Shown: one piece after another, positions 1-7,557 of the stretch
Numbering within the stretch: position 1 is the first letter of the stretch
How the letters are laid out: each line of letters begins with the position of its first letter
Assembly (NCBI RefSeq): GCF_014650995.1
Contig: NZ_BMWA01000010.1
Coordinates: forward strand, 1 to 42,144
Reading direction: 5' to 3'
DNA from: Streptomyces viridiviolaceus
Lineage (GTDB): Bacteria; Actinomycetota; Actinomycetes; Streptomycetales; Streptomycetaceae
Length of the DNA stretch: 42,144 nt
The notes under the pieces: model-generated
Seen by the model: only the letters and a program-made list of their open reading frames with translations
Told to the model about the DNA's origin: nothing
Database searches by the model: none
Position numbers and translations under genes: made by a program

Positions 1-717
1 GTGTCCCCGGCCGCGGTCCTGGTCCCCTCCTCCGCGGAGGGCAAGGAGATCGCCGCCCGTCTGGCGCTGCGCATCGGTTCGGGCATCATCACCGACGCCG
101 TCGACCTGGAGGCCGGCGACGAGGGTCCGGTGGCCACCCAGTCGGTGTTCGCCGCCGCCTTCACCACCAAGTCCCGCGTCTCCAAGGGCACCCCGGTCAT
201 CACGGTCAAGCCGAACTCGGCCGCCGTCGAGGCCGCCCCGGCCGCCGGCGCGGTCGAGGCCCTGTCCGTGTCGTTCTCCGCGCAGGCGACCGGTACCAAG
301 GTCACCGGTCGTACGCCGCGTGAGTCGACCGGGCGTCCGGAGCTGACCGAGGCCGCGATCGTGGTCTCCGGCGGCCGTGGCGTCAACGGCGCGGAGAACT
401 TCGCGCTCATCGAGGCCCTCGCCGACAGCCTGGGTGCGGCCGTGGGTGCCTCGCGTGCCGCGGTGGACGCGGGCTGGTACCCGCACACCAACCAGGTCGG
501 CCAGACCGGCAAGTCCGTCTCGCCGCAGCTGTACATCGCCTCCGGCATCTCCGGCGCGATCCAGCACCGGGCCGGCATGCAGACCTCGAAGACGATCGTG
601 GCGATCAACAAGGACCCGGAGGCCCCGATCTTCGACCTGGTCGACTACGGCGTCGTCGGCGACCTGTTCGACGTCGTCCCGCAGCTCACCGAGGAAGTCA
701 AGACCCGCAAGGGCTGA
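1..717 (+). CDS. etfA: Electron transfer flavoprotein alpha subunit, 3' part (partial)
   Basis: Alpha subunit of the FAD heterodimer that passes electrons from acyl-CoA and other dehydrogenases to the quinone pool. About 238 residues are visible against roughly 320 for the family, so the N-terminal part of the AMP/ETF domain lies left of the window; the GTG at base 1 need not be the start. The C-terminal FAD-binding domain is complete: a GGRGV segment, SRAAVDAGW, then GQTGKSVSPQLYIASGISG and the following IQHRAGM, all typical of EtfA. The beta subunit gene is expected just upstream but cannot be seen. A strong hairpin follows the stop codon, so this looks like the end of its transcription unit. 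Family assignment is firm. Confidence 0.95.
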   Translation: MSPAAVLVPSSAEGKEIAARLALRIGSGIITDAVDLEAGDEGPVATQSVFAAAFTTKSRVSKGTPVITVKPNSAAVEAAPAAGAVEALSVSFSAQATGTKVTGRTPRESTGRPELTEAAIVVSGGRGVNGAENFALIEALADSLGAAVGASRAAVDAGWYPHTNQVGQTGKSVSPQLYIASGISGAIQHRAGMQTSKTIVAINKDPEAPIFDLVDYGVVGDLFDVVPQLTEEVKTRKG

Positions 718-736
718 GCATCCCGCCGGAAGCCGA

Positions 737-776
737 CCGAGGCCCCCGCGACCGTCGCTGGTCGCGGGGGCCTCGG
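737..776 (+). terminator. Hairpin terminator after etfA
   Basis: Perfect 16-bp inverted repeat (arms 737-752 and 761-776) with an 8-base loop, 20 bases after the etfA stop codon. There is no T-tract, which is common for terminators in high-GC actinobacteria. Confidence 0.8.
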
Positions 777-842
777 CGTCTGCGCAGGATGGTGTTGACC
801 GACGGGAAGGTCGCCGGATAACTTCGCTCTGCGGATTGTTGA

Positions 843-857
843 TTCCGTACAGTGGAA
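843..857. promoter_or_regulatory. Candidate IclR-type operator before the DUF6986 gene
   Basis: TTCC-N7-GGAA inverted repeat just upstream of the ribosome site of the next gene, in a short AT-richer patch. IclR-family regulators are known to bind TTCC/GGAA-type palindromes. Placement so close to the start would suit a repressor. The assignment to IclR is inference; no iclR-like gene is in the window. Confidence 0.35.
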
Positions 858-873
858 AATAGGAGGGTATCGG

Positions 874-2169
874 ATGGGTCAGCAGGAGAAGGTGGCAACG
901 AGCCTCGCGGGTGCCGTCAGCGAGGAGATCAGTGCCTCCCTCGCGCCGGTCGACGCGGAGCTGGAGCGCCGCTACCCCGGAGACCCGGGCACCCGCCAGC
1001 CCGTCCACACCGTCTACGTCCCCGGCGACGTCTTCGCCGCCGACACGATCCGCTCCTGGGGCGACCAGGCCCTCGCCGCACTCGACGAGCACGCCCCGGA
1101 CGCCGCGTCCTTCGCCGCCGTACTGGGCCTGTCCGACGAACTCGCCGAGCCCGTGTACGCGCGCGTGCGCGCCAAGCTGGAGCGCGAGCCGATCGAGGAC
1201 CTGCGCGTCGACTTCGAGGACGGCTACGGCAACCGCGCCGACGCCGAGGAGGACGAGGCCGCCGCCCGCGCCGCCCGGTTGATCGCCGAGGCGTACGCCG
1301 ACGGGACGGCCGCCCCGTACATGGGCATCCGCATGAAGTGCATGGAGGCCCAGGTGCGCGACCGGGGCATCCGCACGCTCGACGTCTTCCTCAGCGGCCT
1401 GACGGAGGCCGGCGGCCTGCCGGACGGGCTGGTCCTCACCCTGCCCAAGGTCACCTACCCCGAGCAGGTCACCGCCATGGTGCGGCTCCTGGAGGCGTTC
1501 GAGAAGGCACGCGGCCTGGAGCCCGGACGGATCGGCTTCGAGATCCAGATCGAGACCAGCCAGTCCATCCTCGCCTCCGACGGCACCGCCACCGTCGCCC
1601 GCATGATCCAGGCCGCCGAGGGCCGCGCCACCGGGCTGCACTACGGGACCTTCGACTACAGCGCCTGCCTCGGTGTCTCCGCCGCCTACCAGGCCAGCGA
1701 CCACCCCGCCGCCGACCACGCCAAGGCGATCATGCAGGTCGCCGCGGCCGGTACCGGCGTACGCGTCTCGGACGGCTCCACCAACGTCCTGCCGGTCGGC
1801 CCCACGGCGAAGGTCCACGACGCCTGGCGCCTGCACTACGGCCTCACCCGCCGCGCCCTGGCCCGCGCCTACTACCAGGGCTGGGACATGCACCCCGGCC
1901 ACATCCCCACCCGGTACGCCGCCGTCTTCGCCTTCTACCGCGAGGGCTTCGAGCAGGCCGCCGCCCGCCTCGCCCGCTACGCCAGCCGGACCGGTGGCGA
2001 CGTGATGGACGAGCCCGCCACCGCCAAGGCCCTCAGCGGCTACCTGCTGCGCGGTCTGGACTGCGGTGCCCTCGACATCGCCGAGGTGGCCCGGCTGACC
2101 GGCCTCACCCGCGCCGACCTGGAGGGCTTCGCCTCGCCCCGGCGCGGCGACCTCACGGCCTCGGCTTAG
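874..2169 (+). CDS. DUF6986 / HpcH-HpaI aldolase-citrate lyase-like protein
   Basis: A 431-residue protein I recognise as the actinobacterial DUF6986 group, which has the TIM-barrel fold of CitE, HpcH/HpaI aldolases and malate synthase. Visible signatures: FEDGYGNRAD near residue 112, where the fold keeps acidic metal ligands; FEIQIETSQSIL near 230; LHYGTFDYSACLG near 258; and a WDMHPGHIP segment near 340. Such enzymes make or break a C-C bond next to an acyl or keto-acid group, but the substrate here is unknown. Start chosen at ATG 874, with AGGAGG at 861-866. A candidate IclR-type operator lies upstream. The 3' end overlaps the convergent GGCT-like gene by 17 bases. Confidence 0.85.
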   Translation: MGQQEKVATSLAGAVSEEISASLAPVDAELERRYPGDPGTRQPVHTVYVPGDVFAADTIRSWGDQALAALDEHAPDAASFAAVLGLSDELAEPVYARVRAKLEREPIEDLRVDFEDGYGNRADAEEDEAAARAARLIAEAYADGTAAPYMGIRMKCMEAQVRDRGIRTLDVFLSGLTEAGGLPDGLVLTLPKVTYPEQVTAMVRLLEAFEKARGLEPGRIGFEIQIETSQSILASDGTATVARMIQAAEGRATGLHYGTFDYSACLGVSAAYQASDHPAADHAKAIMQVAAAGTGVRVSDGSTNVLPVGPTAKVHDAWRLHYGLTRRALARAYYQGWDMHPGHIPTRYAAVFAFYREGFEQAAARLARYASRTGGDVMDEPATAKALSGYLLRGLDCGALDIAEVARLTGLTRADLEGFASPRRGDLTASA

Positions 2170-3001
2170 CGGACGGCGGCAGGTACCGTTCCAGGCCGGA
2201 CGCCGTCACCCACTTCTCCTCGGCGAACAGCCGCGTCCCCCGCTCGCACAGCCGCCGGTCGGCCCGTGCCCGCGCGCAGAACTCCTCGGGTGTGACCCCG
2301 AACAGTTCCCGCAGCCGGGCCGACCGGACGAGCAGTTCGGCCAGCAGGGCGCGCTGCCCCGGATGGGTGCGCGGTGCTGCGGTGCCGTTGTGCAGGACAC
2401 CGTGGCGGTTGACGTAGGCGTACGCGCCGCTCAGCACCACGCCGTCGGCCTCGATCCGCACGCCGGGAGCGGGCAGCCAGGCACGGTCGAAGTTGCCGGT
2501 CGGCAGCGGCACGCCCTCGCTGACGTCGATCACGGCGAGCTGTTCCGCGTCGAGCCAGATCACGAACAGCTCCCGCACAGTGTCCGGGGCGCTGACCGGC
2601 GAGGCGGAGACGTAGCCCAGGCGGCTCACATGGGCCGAGACGCCGATGTCCACGCCGGTGACCCGGGCCTTGACCATCGGGATCGGCGACGTGATGCCGA
2701 ACCCGGCCATCTTGTGCCGTAACTGGCCCGGGCTCGCGTTGGAGCCGATCGCGAGGACGGGGACGCGGTCCTCGTGGACCGGCCCGTCCAGCGGCAGCAG
2801 CCGGTCCCCGACGAGCAGCCCGGACTCGGCCGGCCACGCGCCCGGATACAGCAAGGGGTGCTCGCGCGGCGCCTCGGCCAGCCCCAGCGCCCGCAGCGTC
2901 CGGCCCGCCCCGCCCGGCTCGGGCGCGCGGCGGTCACCGGACCGTCGGCCGGGCGGCACGCCGGGATCCCGGGGACCGCCGCCCCGCGAAAGGTCCGCCA
3001 C
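2153..3001 (-). CDS. GGCT-fold-like hypothetical protein
   Basis: 282 residues with a proline/glycine/arginine-rich first 35 residues, so a later start is possible. Around residue 82 it reads VLAIGSNASPGQLRHKM, resembling the substrate-binding loop (GSN followed by Q) of gamma-glutamylcyclotransferase-fold proteins. The rest (VSAHVSRLGYVSASPV, FVIWLDAEQLAVIDVSEG, GAYAYVNRHGVL) does not match a characterised enzyme that I know. The GTG start at 3001 is only 7 bases beyond the stop of the LacI gene, so the two are probably co-transcribed. Function is not established; the fold call is tentative. Confidence 0.7.
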   Translation of the reverse strand: MADLSRGGGPRDPGVPPGRRSGDRRAPEPGGAGRTLRALGLAEAPREHPLLYPGAWPAESGLLVGDRLLPLDGPVHEDRVPVLAIGSNASPGQLRHKMAGFGITSPIPMVKARVTGVDIGVSAHVSRLGYVSASPVSAPDTVRELFVIWLDAEQLAVIDVSEGVPLPTGNFDRAWLPAPGVRIEADGVVLSGAYAYVNRHGVLHNGTAAPRTHPGQRALLAELLVRSARLRELFGVTPEEFCARARADRRLCERGTRLFAEEKWVTASGLERYLPPSAKPRP

Positions 3002-3008
3002 GGGCCGC

Positions 3009-4130
3009 TCAGTCCGCGGGCGGCAGCTCGCCCGAGCCGCGGGTGATCAGCCGGGTCGGCAGTTCGATCCGGTCCGGTGCGAGCAGGGTGCCGTCCAGTT
3101 GCCGGAAGAGCCGTTCGGCGGCGGTGCGGCCGAGGGCCGCCGCGTCCTGGGCGACCACCGTGACGCCCGGCTGGAGCAGATCGGCGAGCTCGATGTCGTC
3201 GAAGCCGACCAGGGCGACGCTGCGGGCGTGCTCGGCGAGGACCCGGATCACGGTGACCGTCACCCGGTTGTTGCCCGCGAAGACGGCCGTGACCGGATCG
3301 GGGCCGGCGAGCATCTCCTCGGCGGCCCGGCGCACCCGCTCCGGGTCGGTGACGCCGAGGGACATCCAGGCGTCCTTCACGGGTATGCCGGCGTCCTCCA
3401 TGGCCGCCCGGTAGCCGCGCAGCCGCTCGGCGGCGGTGTGGATGCGGGGCATGTCGCCGATGAAGCCGATCCGGCGGTGCCCGTGCGCGATCAGATGGGC
3501 CACGCCGTCGCGGGCGCCGCCGAAGTTGTCGGACAGCACCACGTCCGCGTCGATGCGGCCCGCCGGACGGTCGACGAACACCGTGGCGACGCCCGCCTTG
3601 ATCTCCGGCTCCAGGTACTGGTGGTCGTCCCCGGCCGGAATCACCACCAGCCCGTCCACGCGCCGCGCGCACAGGGCCAGCACCAGTTCCTGCTCGCGGT
3701 CCGGGTCCTCCGCGCTGGACCCGTTGATGAGCAGCGCACCGTGGGCGCGGGCCACCTCCTCCACCGCGCGGCTGAGCGGGCCGTAGAACGGGTCCGCCAG
3801 GTCCTCCAGGACCAGGCCGACGCTCGCCGTCCGGCCCTTGCGGAGCACCCGCGCGCTGTCGTTGCGGCGGAAGCCGAGCGCGTCGATCGCCTCCTGGACG
3901 CGCCGTTCCGTCTCCGGGGTCACGCCCGGTTCCCCGTTGACCACCCGGGAGACGGTCTTCAGCCCGACCCCGGCGCGAGCGGCCACGTCCTTCATGGTCG
4001 GGCGGTTGCCGTAGCGGTTCCCGGGAAGGCGGCCTGCGCGGCGGGGCGTGTCGGGCACGGTGTCCTGTCCTGTCCTGTCGTCCACGGGATCGCGTCGGTT
4101 CCTGTCGTCCACAGGGGATGCGTCGGTCAT
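3009..4130 (-). CDS. LacI-family transcriptional regulator
   Basis: Repressor with an N-terminal LacI helix-turn-helix (TMKDVAARAGVGLKTVSR, then VVNGEPGVTPET) and a periplasmic-binding-protein-like sugar domain (SVGLVLEDLADPFYG, LVGFDDIELADLLQPGVT). Start uncertain: ATG 4130 (373 aa) is used because a promoter-like pair at 4154-4182 would place the transcript start near 4147; ATG 4160 would then lie outside the message, and ATG 3995 directly at the HTH is a third option. The extra N-terminal stretch before the HTH is low-complexity and encoded by DNA repeats. It is divergent from a ROK sugar kinase over a perfect palindrome, so it probably represses itself and that kinase. Sugar effector unknown. 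Confidence 0.92.
   Translation of the reverse strand: MTDASPVDDRNRRDPVDDRTGQDTVPDTPRRAGRLPGNRYGNRPTMKDVAARAGVGLKTVSRVVNGEPGVTPETERRVQEAIDALGFRRNDSARVLRKGRTASVGLVLEDLADPFYGPLSRAVEEVARAHGALLINGSSAEDPDREQELVLALCARRVDGLVVIPAGDDHQYLEPEIKAGVATVFVDRPAGRIDADVVLSDNFGGARDGVAHLIAHGHRRIGFIGDMPRIHTAAERLRGYRAAMEDAGIPVKDAWMSLGVTDPERVRRAAEEMLAGPDPVTAVFAGNNRVTVTVIRVLAEHARSVALVGFDDIELADLLQPGVTVVAQDAAALGRTAAERLFRQLDGTLLAPDRIELPTRLITRGSGELPPAD
4061..4130. repeat. Pentamer and 27-bp direct repeats in the 5' end of the LacI gene
   Basis: TGTCC occurs three times in tandem followed by TGTCG (4061-4080). It overlaps an imperfect direct repeat of about 27 bp, each copy starting CCTGTCGTCCAC (4074 and 4101). The repeats encode the VDDR...VDDR stretch before the HTH. 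A five-base unit would shift frame if its copy number changed. Confidence 0.7.
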
Positions 4131-4153
4131 GGGTTCGTATGAGGATGTGGCGT

Positions 4154-4182
4154 CGAGCATAGAGCCTGGACAACGTTGTCAG
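4154..4182 (-). promoter_or_regulatory. Candidate LacI-gene promoter
   Basis: Read on the minus strand: CTGACA (4182-4177), 17-base spacer, TATGCT (4159-4154). This is a good match to the housekeeping sigma consensus and gives a leader of about 17 bases to ATG 4130. The palindromic operator lies across its -35 element and spacer, fitting autorepression. Confidence 0.5.
4169..4180. promoter_or_regulatory. LacI-type operator (perfect palindrome)
   Basis: GACAACGTTGTC, a perfect 12-bp palindrome with the central CG typical of LacI-family operators, lies in the divergent LacI/ROK intergenic region. A second palindrome, GGACACTGTCC, at 4190-4200 has its centre about 20 bp away, i.e. two helical turns. 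Confidence 0.65.
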
Positions 4183-4287
4183 GTCCAGGGGACACTGTCC
4201 ATCGCAATCTCGGGCCCGTGCCGTCACCGTGCGACCGGCCTGCTGTTCTCTTGTGATTCTCATGGTTGACGGGGAGATCCGACACTG

Positions 4288-5241
4288 ATGCACACCGACC
4301 TCGTGGCCGCGCTGGACATCGGCGGCACCAAGATCGCCGGAGCGCTGGTGGACGGCCACGGCAGGATCCAGGTGCGCGCGCAGCGTGCGACGCCCGCCCG
4401 ACAGGACGGCGAGACCGTGATGCGGGCCGTCGAGGAGGTGCTCGGGGAACTGACCGCCTCGCCGCTGTGGGGCCGCGCGACGGCCGTCGGCATCGGCAGC
4501 GCCGGACCGGTGGACGCCTGCGCCGGCACCGTGAGCCCGGTGAACGTGCCCGGCTGGCGCGACTACCCGCTGGTCCGGCGGGTCCGCGCCGCCGCCGGTG
4601 AGCTGCCCGTCGAGCTGATCGGCGACGGGGTGGCCATCACGGCGGCCGAGCACTGGCAGGGCGCCGCCCGCGGGCACGACAACGCGCTGTGCATGGTGGT
4701 CTCGACGGGTGTCGGCGGCGGTCTGGTGCTCAACGGCCGGCTGCACCCCGGTCCGACCGGGAACGCCGGCCACATCGGCCACATCAGTGTGGACCTGGAC
4801 GGCGACCCGTGCCCCTGCGGCGCGCGCGGCTGCGTCGAGCGCATAGCGAGCGGCCCCAACATCGCGCGGCGTGCCCTCGACGGCGGCTGGCGTCCGGGGC
4901 CGGACGGCGACACCTCCGCGGCCGCCGTGGCCGCCGCCGCCCGTGCGGGTGATCCCGTCGCCGTGGCGTCGTTCGAACGGGCCGCGCAGGCGCTGGCCGC
5001 CGGGATCGCGGCCACCGCGACCCTCGTGGAGATCGACATCGCCGTGGTCGGCGGTGGGGTGGGCAAGGCGGGCGAGGTGCTCTTCGCCCCGCTGCGCAAG
5101 GCCCTCACCGACTACGCGACCCTGTCCTTCGTGCAGCGCCTGGCCGTGGTGCCGGCGCAGATGGGCACGGACGCCGGGCTGGTGGGAGCGGCCGCGGCCG
5201 CCCTCACCAGGACGGCGGGAGTGACCGCGGCGGGCGTCTGA
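4288..5241 (+). CDS. ROK-family sugar kinase (glucokinase-like)
   Basis: 317-residue cytoplasmic kinase that phosphorylates a hexose or N-acylhexosamine with ATP. It opens with ALDIGGTKIAGALVD (phosphate-binding loop near residue 10). It carries the ROK zinc signature: GHIGHI histidines near 165, then C175-P-C177-GARG-C182. There is no N-terminal DNA-binding domain, so it is a kinase rather than a ROK repressor. Start ATG 4288 has GGGGAG at 4271-4276. The gene stands alone, divergent from the LacI gene, and a hairpin follows. It could be glucokinase, N-acetylglucosamine/mannosamine kinase or fructokinase; the sequence alone does not decide. Confidence 0.92.
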   Translation: MHTDLVAALDIGGTKIAGALVDGHGRIQVRAQRATPARQDGETVMRAVEEVLGELTASPLWGRATAVGIGSAGPVDACAGTVSPVNVPGWRDYPLVRRVRAAAGELPVELIGDGVAITAAEHWQGAARGHDNALCMVVSTGVGGGLVLNGRLHPGPTGNAGHIGHISVDLDGDPCPCGARGCVERIASGPNIARRALDGGWRPGPDGDTSAAAVAAAARAGDPVAVASFERAAQALAAGIAATATLVEIDIAVVGGGVGKAGEVLFAPLRKALTDYATLSFVQRLAVVPAQMGTDAGLVGAAAAALTRTAGVTAAGV

Positions 5242-5274
5242 GGCCCTGCCCGGGCAGCCGGACTGCGGCGCGAC

Positions 5275-5303
5275 GGCGGCCCGCCCCCGGGCGGGCGGCC
5301 GCC
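5275..5303 (+). terminator. GC-rich hairpin after the ROK kinase
   Basis: Stem of GGCGGC with GCCGCC extended by CCGCCC with GGGCGG, with a small bulge. It lies about 35 bases after the stop of the ROK kinase and has no T-tract. Confidence 0.5.
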
Positions 5304-5405
5304 ACCCGGGCCGCGAGCCCCCGATGGAGCCGAGAGCCGAACCCGTCGGCCCCCGTTCGCACCCCCACCCGTTACCCCGGCCCGGCGGACACAGTTGAGT
5401 GCGGC

Positions 5406-5597
5406 ATGAAGAAGCGCAGCATGCTCGCCCTCGCCTCCCTCGCCACCGGCTTCGTCGTCGCGGCCGTCACCCCGTCCCACGCACAGGGCGGCCTCCCGGT
5501 CGACGTCGAGGCGGAGGACACCGTCGGCGCCGTCGAGAGCACCGTCCTCACCGAAACTCTTCCCCTTGCCCAGGAGGCCCTCGACCACCGGGGCTGA
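5406..5597 (+). CDS. Small secreted peptide
   Basis: 63 residues. Residues 1-26 form a Sec signal peptide: a KKR positive end, a hydrophobic core and PSHA before the probable cleavage site. The remaining ~37 residues are acidic and hydrophilic (VDVEAEDTVGAVESTV...) with no cysteine and no known domain. A perfect 16-bp hairpin follows within 20 bases, which supports a real, separately transcribed gene. Small exported proteins of this kind are common in Streptomyces. No function is known to me. Confidence 0.7.
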   Translation: MKKRSMLALASLATGFVVAAVTPSHAQGGLPVDVEAEDTVGAVESTVLTETLPLAQEALDHRG

Positions 5598-5616
5598 CCC
5601 GCACGGACCGGTCCGC

Positions 5617-5654
5617 ACGGCGCCGGTGCCCCTCGTCCGGGGGCACCGGCGCCG
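5617..5654 (+). terminator. Strong hairpin terminator after the small secreted peptide
   Basis: Perfect 16-bp stem (arms 5617-5632 and 5639-5654), 6-base loop TCGTCC, and the sequence continues TTTCG. It separates the peptide gene from the kinase-Nudix gene. Confidence 0.85.
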
Positions 5655-5737
5655 TTTCGTGCCCCCTCAACTGGGGCTGGTTTCCGTGGCAGGGTGGAGC
5701 GGGCAAGCCACAGGGGGCCACCAGAAGAGGGGGAACC

Positions 5738-6778
5738 GTGATCGTCTGGATCAACGGTGCGTTCGGTGCGGGAAAGACCACCACCGCACGGGAACTGATC
5801 GAACTGATCCCGAACAGCACGCTCTTCGACCCCGAGGTCATCGGCGGCGCACTCGCGCACCTGCTGCCGCCCAAACGCCTCGCCGAGGTCGGCGACTTCC
5901 AGGACCTCCCGATCTGGCGCCGCCTCGTGATCGACACGGCGGCCGCGATGCTCGCCGAGCTCGGCGGGACCCTCGTGGTCCCCATGACCCTGCTGCGCCA
6001 GGAGTACCGCGACGAGATCTTCGGCGGCCTCGCGGCCCGCCGGATCCCGGTCCGGCACATCCTCCTGGCCCCGGCCGAAACGATCCTGCGCGAGCGCATG
6101 GCGGGCCGCGAGGTGCCGCAGGACCTGCCCGGCGGCGAGATACGCGTACGGCAGTGGTCGTACGAGCACATCGAGCCCTACCGCGCCGCCCTCGCCTCCT
6201 GGCTCACCGCCGACGCGCACCCCGTGGACACCAGTTCCCTCACCGCGTACGAGGCCGCCGCCCGCATCGCCGAGGCGGTCAGCGCGGGCACCGTGCCCGC
6301 CTGCGACATCGTGCAGACACCCGAGCCCACCGCCGAGACACTCGCCGCCGGTGTCCTGCTCTTCGACGAACAGGACCGCGTGCTGCTCGTCGACCCCACC
6401 TACAAGCCCGGCTGGGAGTTCCCCGGCGGCGTCGTCGAACCCGGGGAGGCGCCCGCGCGTGCCGGGATGCGCGAGGTCACCGAGGAGACCGGGATCGTCC
6501 TGGACGACGTACCGGCCCTGCTCGTCGTCGACTGGGAATCGCCCGCGCCGCCGGGCTTCGGTGGTCTGCGGCTGCTCTTCGACGGCGGGCGGCTCGACTC
6601 CGCGGACGCCGGCCGGCTGCTGCTGCCCGGTCCCGAGCTGCGCGACTGGCGGTTCGTCACCGAGGAGGAGGCCGCCGACCTGCTGCCCCCGGTCCGCTAC
6701 ACCCGTCTGCGCTGGGCCCTCAGGGCCCGGGAACGGGGGGCGGCGCTGTACCTGGAGGCGGGCACCCCGCTCGGCTGA
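5738..6778 (+). CDS. TmrB-like P-loop domain fused to a Nudix hydrolase
   Basis: 346 residues, two domains. Residues 1 to about 190 form an ATP-binding domain starting IVWINGAFGAGKTTTA (Walker A), then FDPEVIG, DFQDLPIWR and VVPMTLLRQEY. This closely follows the layout of the TmrB tunicamycin-resistance protein (WINGAFGSGKT, YDPE, VPMT), a P-loop protein thought to bind the drug. From about 205 there is a Nudix domain: GWEFPGGVVEPGE, then AGMREVTEETGI, the GX5EX7REUXEEXGU box; such domains cleave nucleoside diphosphates linked to other groups. GTG 5738 is preferred, with an AGAGGGGG ribosome site just upstream, rather than any longer in-frame start. It is monocistronic, between hairpins and a convergent MBL gene. 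Role in resistance or nucleotide clean-up is inference. Confidence 0.85.
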   Translation: MIVWINGAFGAGKTTTARELIELIPNSTLFDPEVIGGALAHLLPPKRLAEVGDFQDLPIWRRLVIDTAAAMLAELGGTLVVPMTLLRQEYRDEIFGGLAARRIPVRHILLAPAETILRERMAGREVPQDLPGGEIRVRQWSYEHIEPYRAALASWLTADAHPVDTSSLTAYEAAARIAEAVSAGTVPACDIVQTPEPTAETLAAGVLLFDEQDRVLLVDPTYKPGWEFPGGVVEPGEAPARAGMREVTEETGIVLDDVPALLVVDWESPAPPGFGGLRLLFDGGRLDSADAGRLLLPGPELRDWRFVTEEEAADLLPPVRYTRLRWALRARERGAALYLEAGTPLG

Positions 6779-6780
6779 AC

Positions 6781-7488
6781 TCACCCGGGCGTACCCTGCG
6801 CCCGCGCCGCCGCCCTCCGGAGCGCCTCTCCGGCCCGGGCGGTCACCGGGTCCCCGTGGCCGAAGCAGGCCACCTCCGTGTCGAGGCCGGCCAACCGGCG
6901 CAAGGAGGCGACGGTCCGGTCCCGGTCGACGTTGAACACGCCCGGCATCACGGTGCCGTCGACGGGCGACGCGGCCACGGCGTCGCCCGTGAACAGCACG
7001 CCGTGGCGCGGCAGGTGCAGTGCGATGCTGCCGTCCGTGTGGCCGGGGACGTGGACGACGCGCGCCCCGCCGCCGAAGTCGAGGACGTCGCCCTCCGCCA
7101 CCTCGCTCACCCGTGCCGGGCGGTCGAAGCCGCCCCGGGGAAGCCGCCGGACGGCCTCGGCGTGCAGGGGGCGCTCCCAGTCCTCGAACACCGGTGGCGG
7201 GCCCGGCACCTCGCCCCGTACGACGGGCGCGTCCAGGGCGTGCGCCAGTACGTCGGCGCCGCCGAGCGCCGCGACCTCGCCCGCCCCGCCCGCGTGGTCC
7301 TCGTGGAAGTGGGTGAGGACCACGCGCCGTACGCGGCCGACCGCTTCGGCCGCCTCGGCGATGCGCGCGCCCGACCCGGCCGGTCCGGCGTCGATCAGCG
7401 TCAGTTCGTCGCCGTCGCGCCAGAGGTAGGCCTGGCCGACCGGGAAGCGCAGCAGGTGCAGGCGCGGGAGGAGTTCGATGACGTCCAT
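6781..7488 (-). CDS. MBL-fold metallo-hydrolase
   Basis: 235-residue metallo-beta-lactamase-fold protein. The metal site HFHEDH (HxHxDH) sits in VVLTHFHEDHAGG near residue 60. Further metal ligands are the histidine of HVPGHTDGSIALH near 150 and the late histidine of CFGHGDPV. LFTGDAVAASPVDGTVMPG is a typical connecting strand. The family is mostly zinc hydrolases: glyoxalase II-like, lactonases and others. Nothing fixes the substrate. ATG 7488; convergent with the TmrB-Nudix gene, 2 bases apart. Confidence 0.9.
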   Translation of the reverse strand: MDVIELLPRLHLLRFPVGQAYLWRDGDELTLIDAGPAGSGARIAEAAEAVGRVRRVVLTHFHEDHAGGAGEVAALGGADVLAHALDAPVVRGEVPGPPPVFEDWERPLHAEAVRRLPRGGFDRPARVSEVAEGDVLDFGGGARVVHVPGHTDGSIALHLPRHGVLFTGDAVAASPVDGTVMPGVFNVDRDRTVASLRRLAGLDTEVACFGHGDPVTARAGEALRRAAARAQGTPG

Positions 7489-7557
7489 GGGACGACCGTA
7501 GGGAAGGCCCCGTACGGTGACGAGGGCCCTCTGCCGTCGGCAGAGCGGGCGCTGCGC

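Noticed and set aside
2626..4782. Long open frame of over 700 codons on the minus strand covering the LacI gene and parts of both neighbours
   Set aside because: Arginine/glycine/proline-rich translation without domains; it is the out-of-frame shadow of real genes in very GC-rich DNA.
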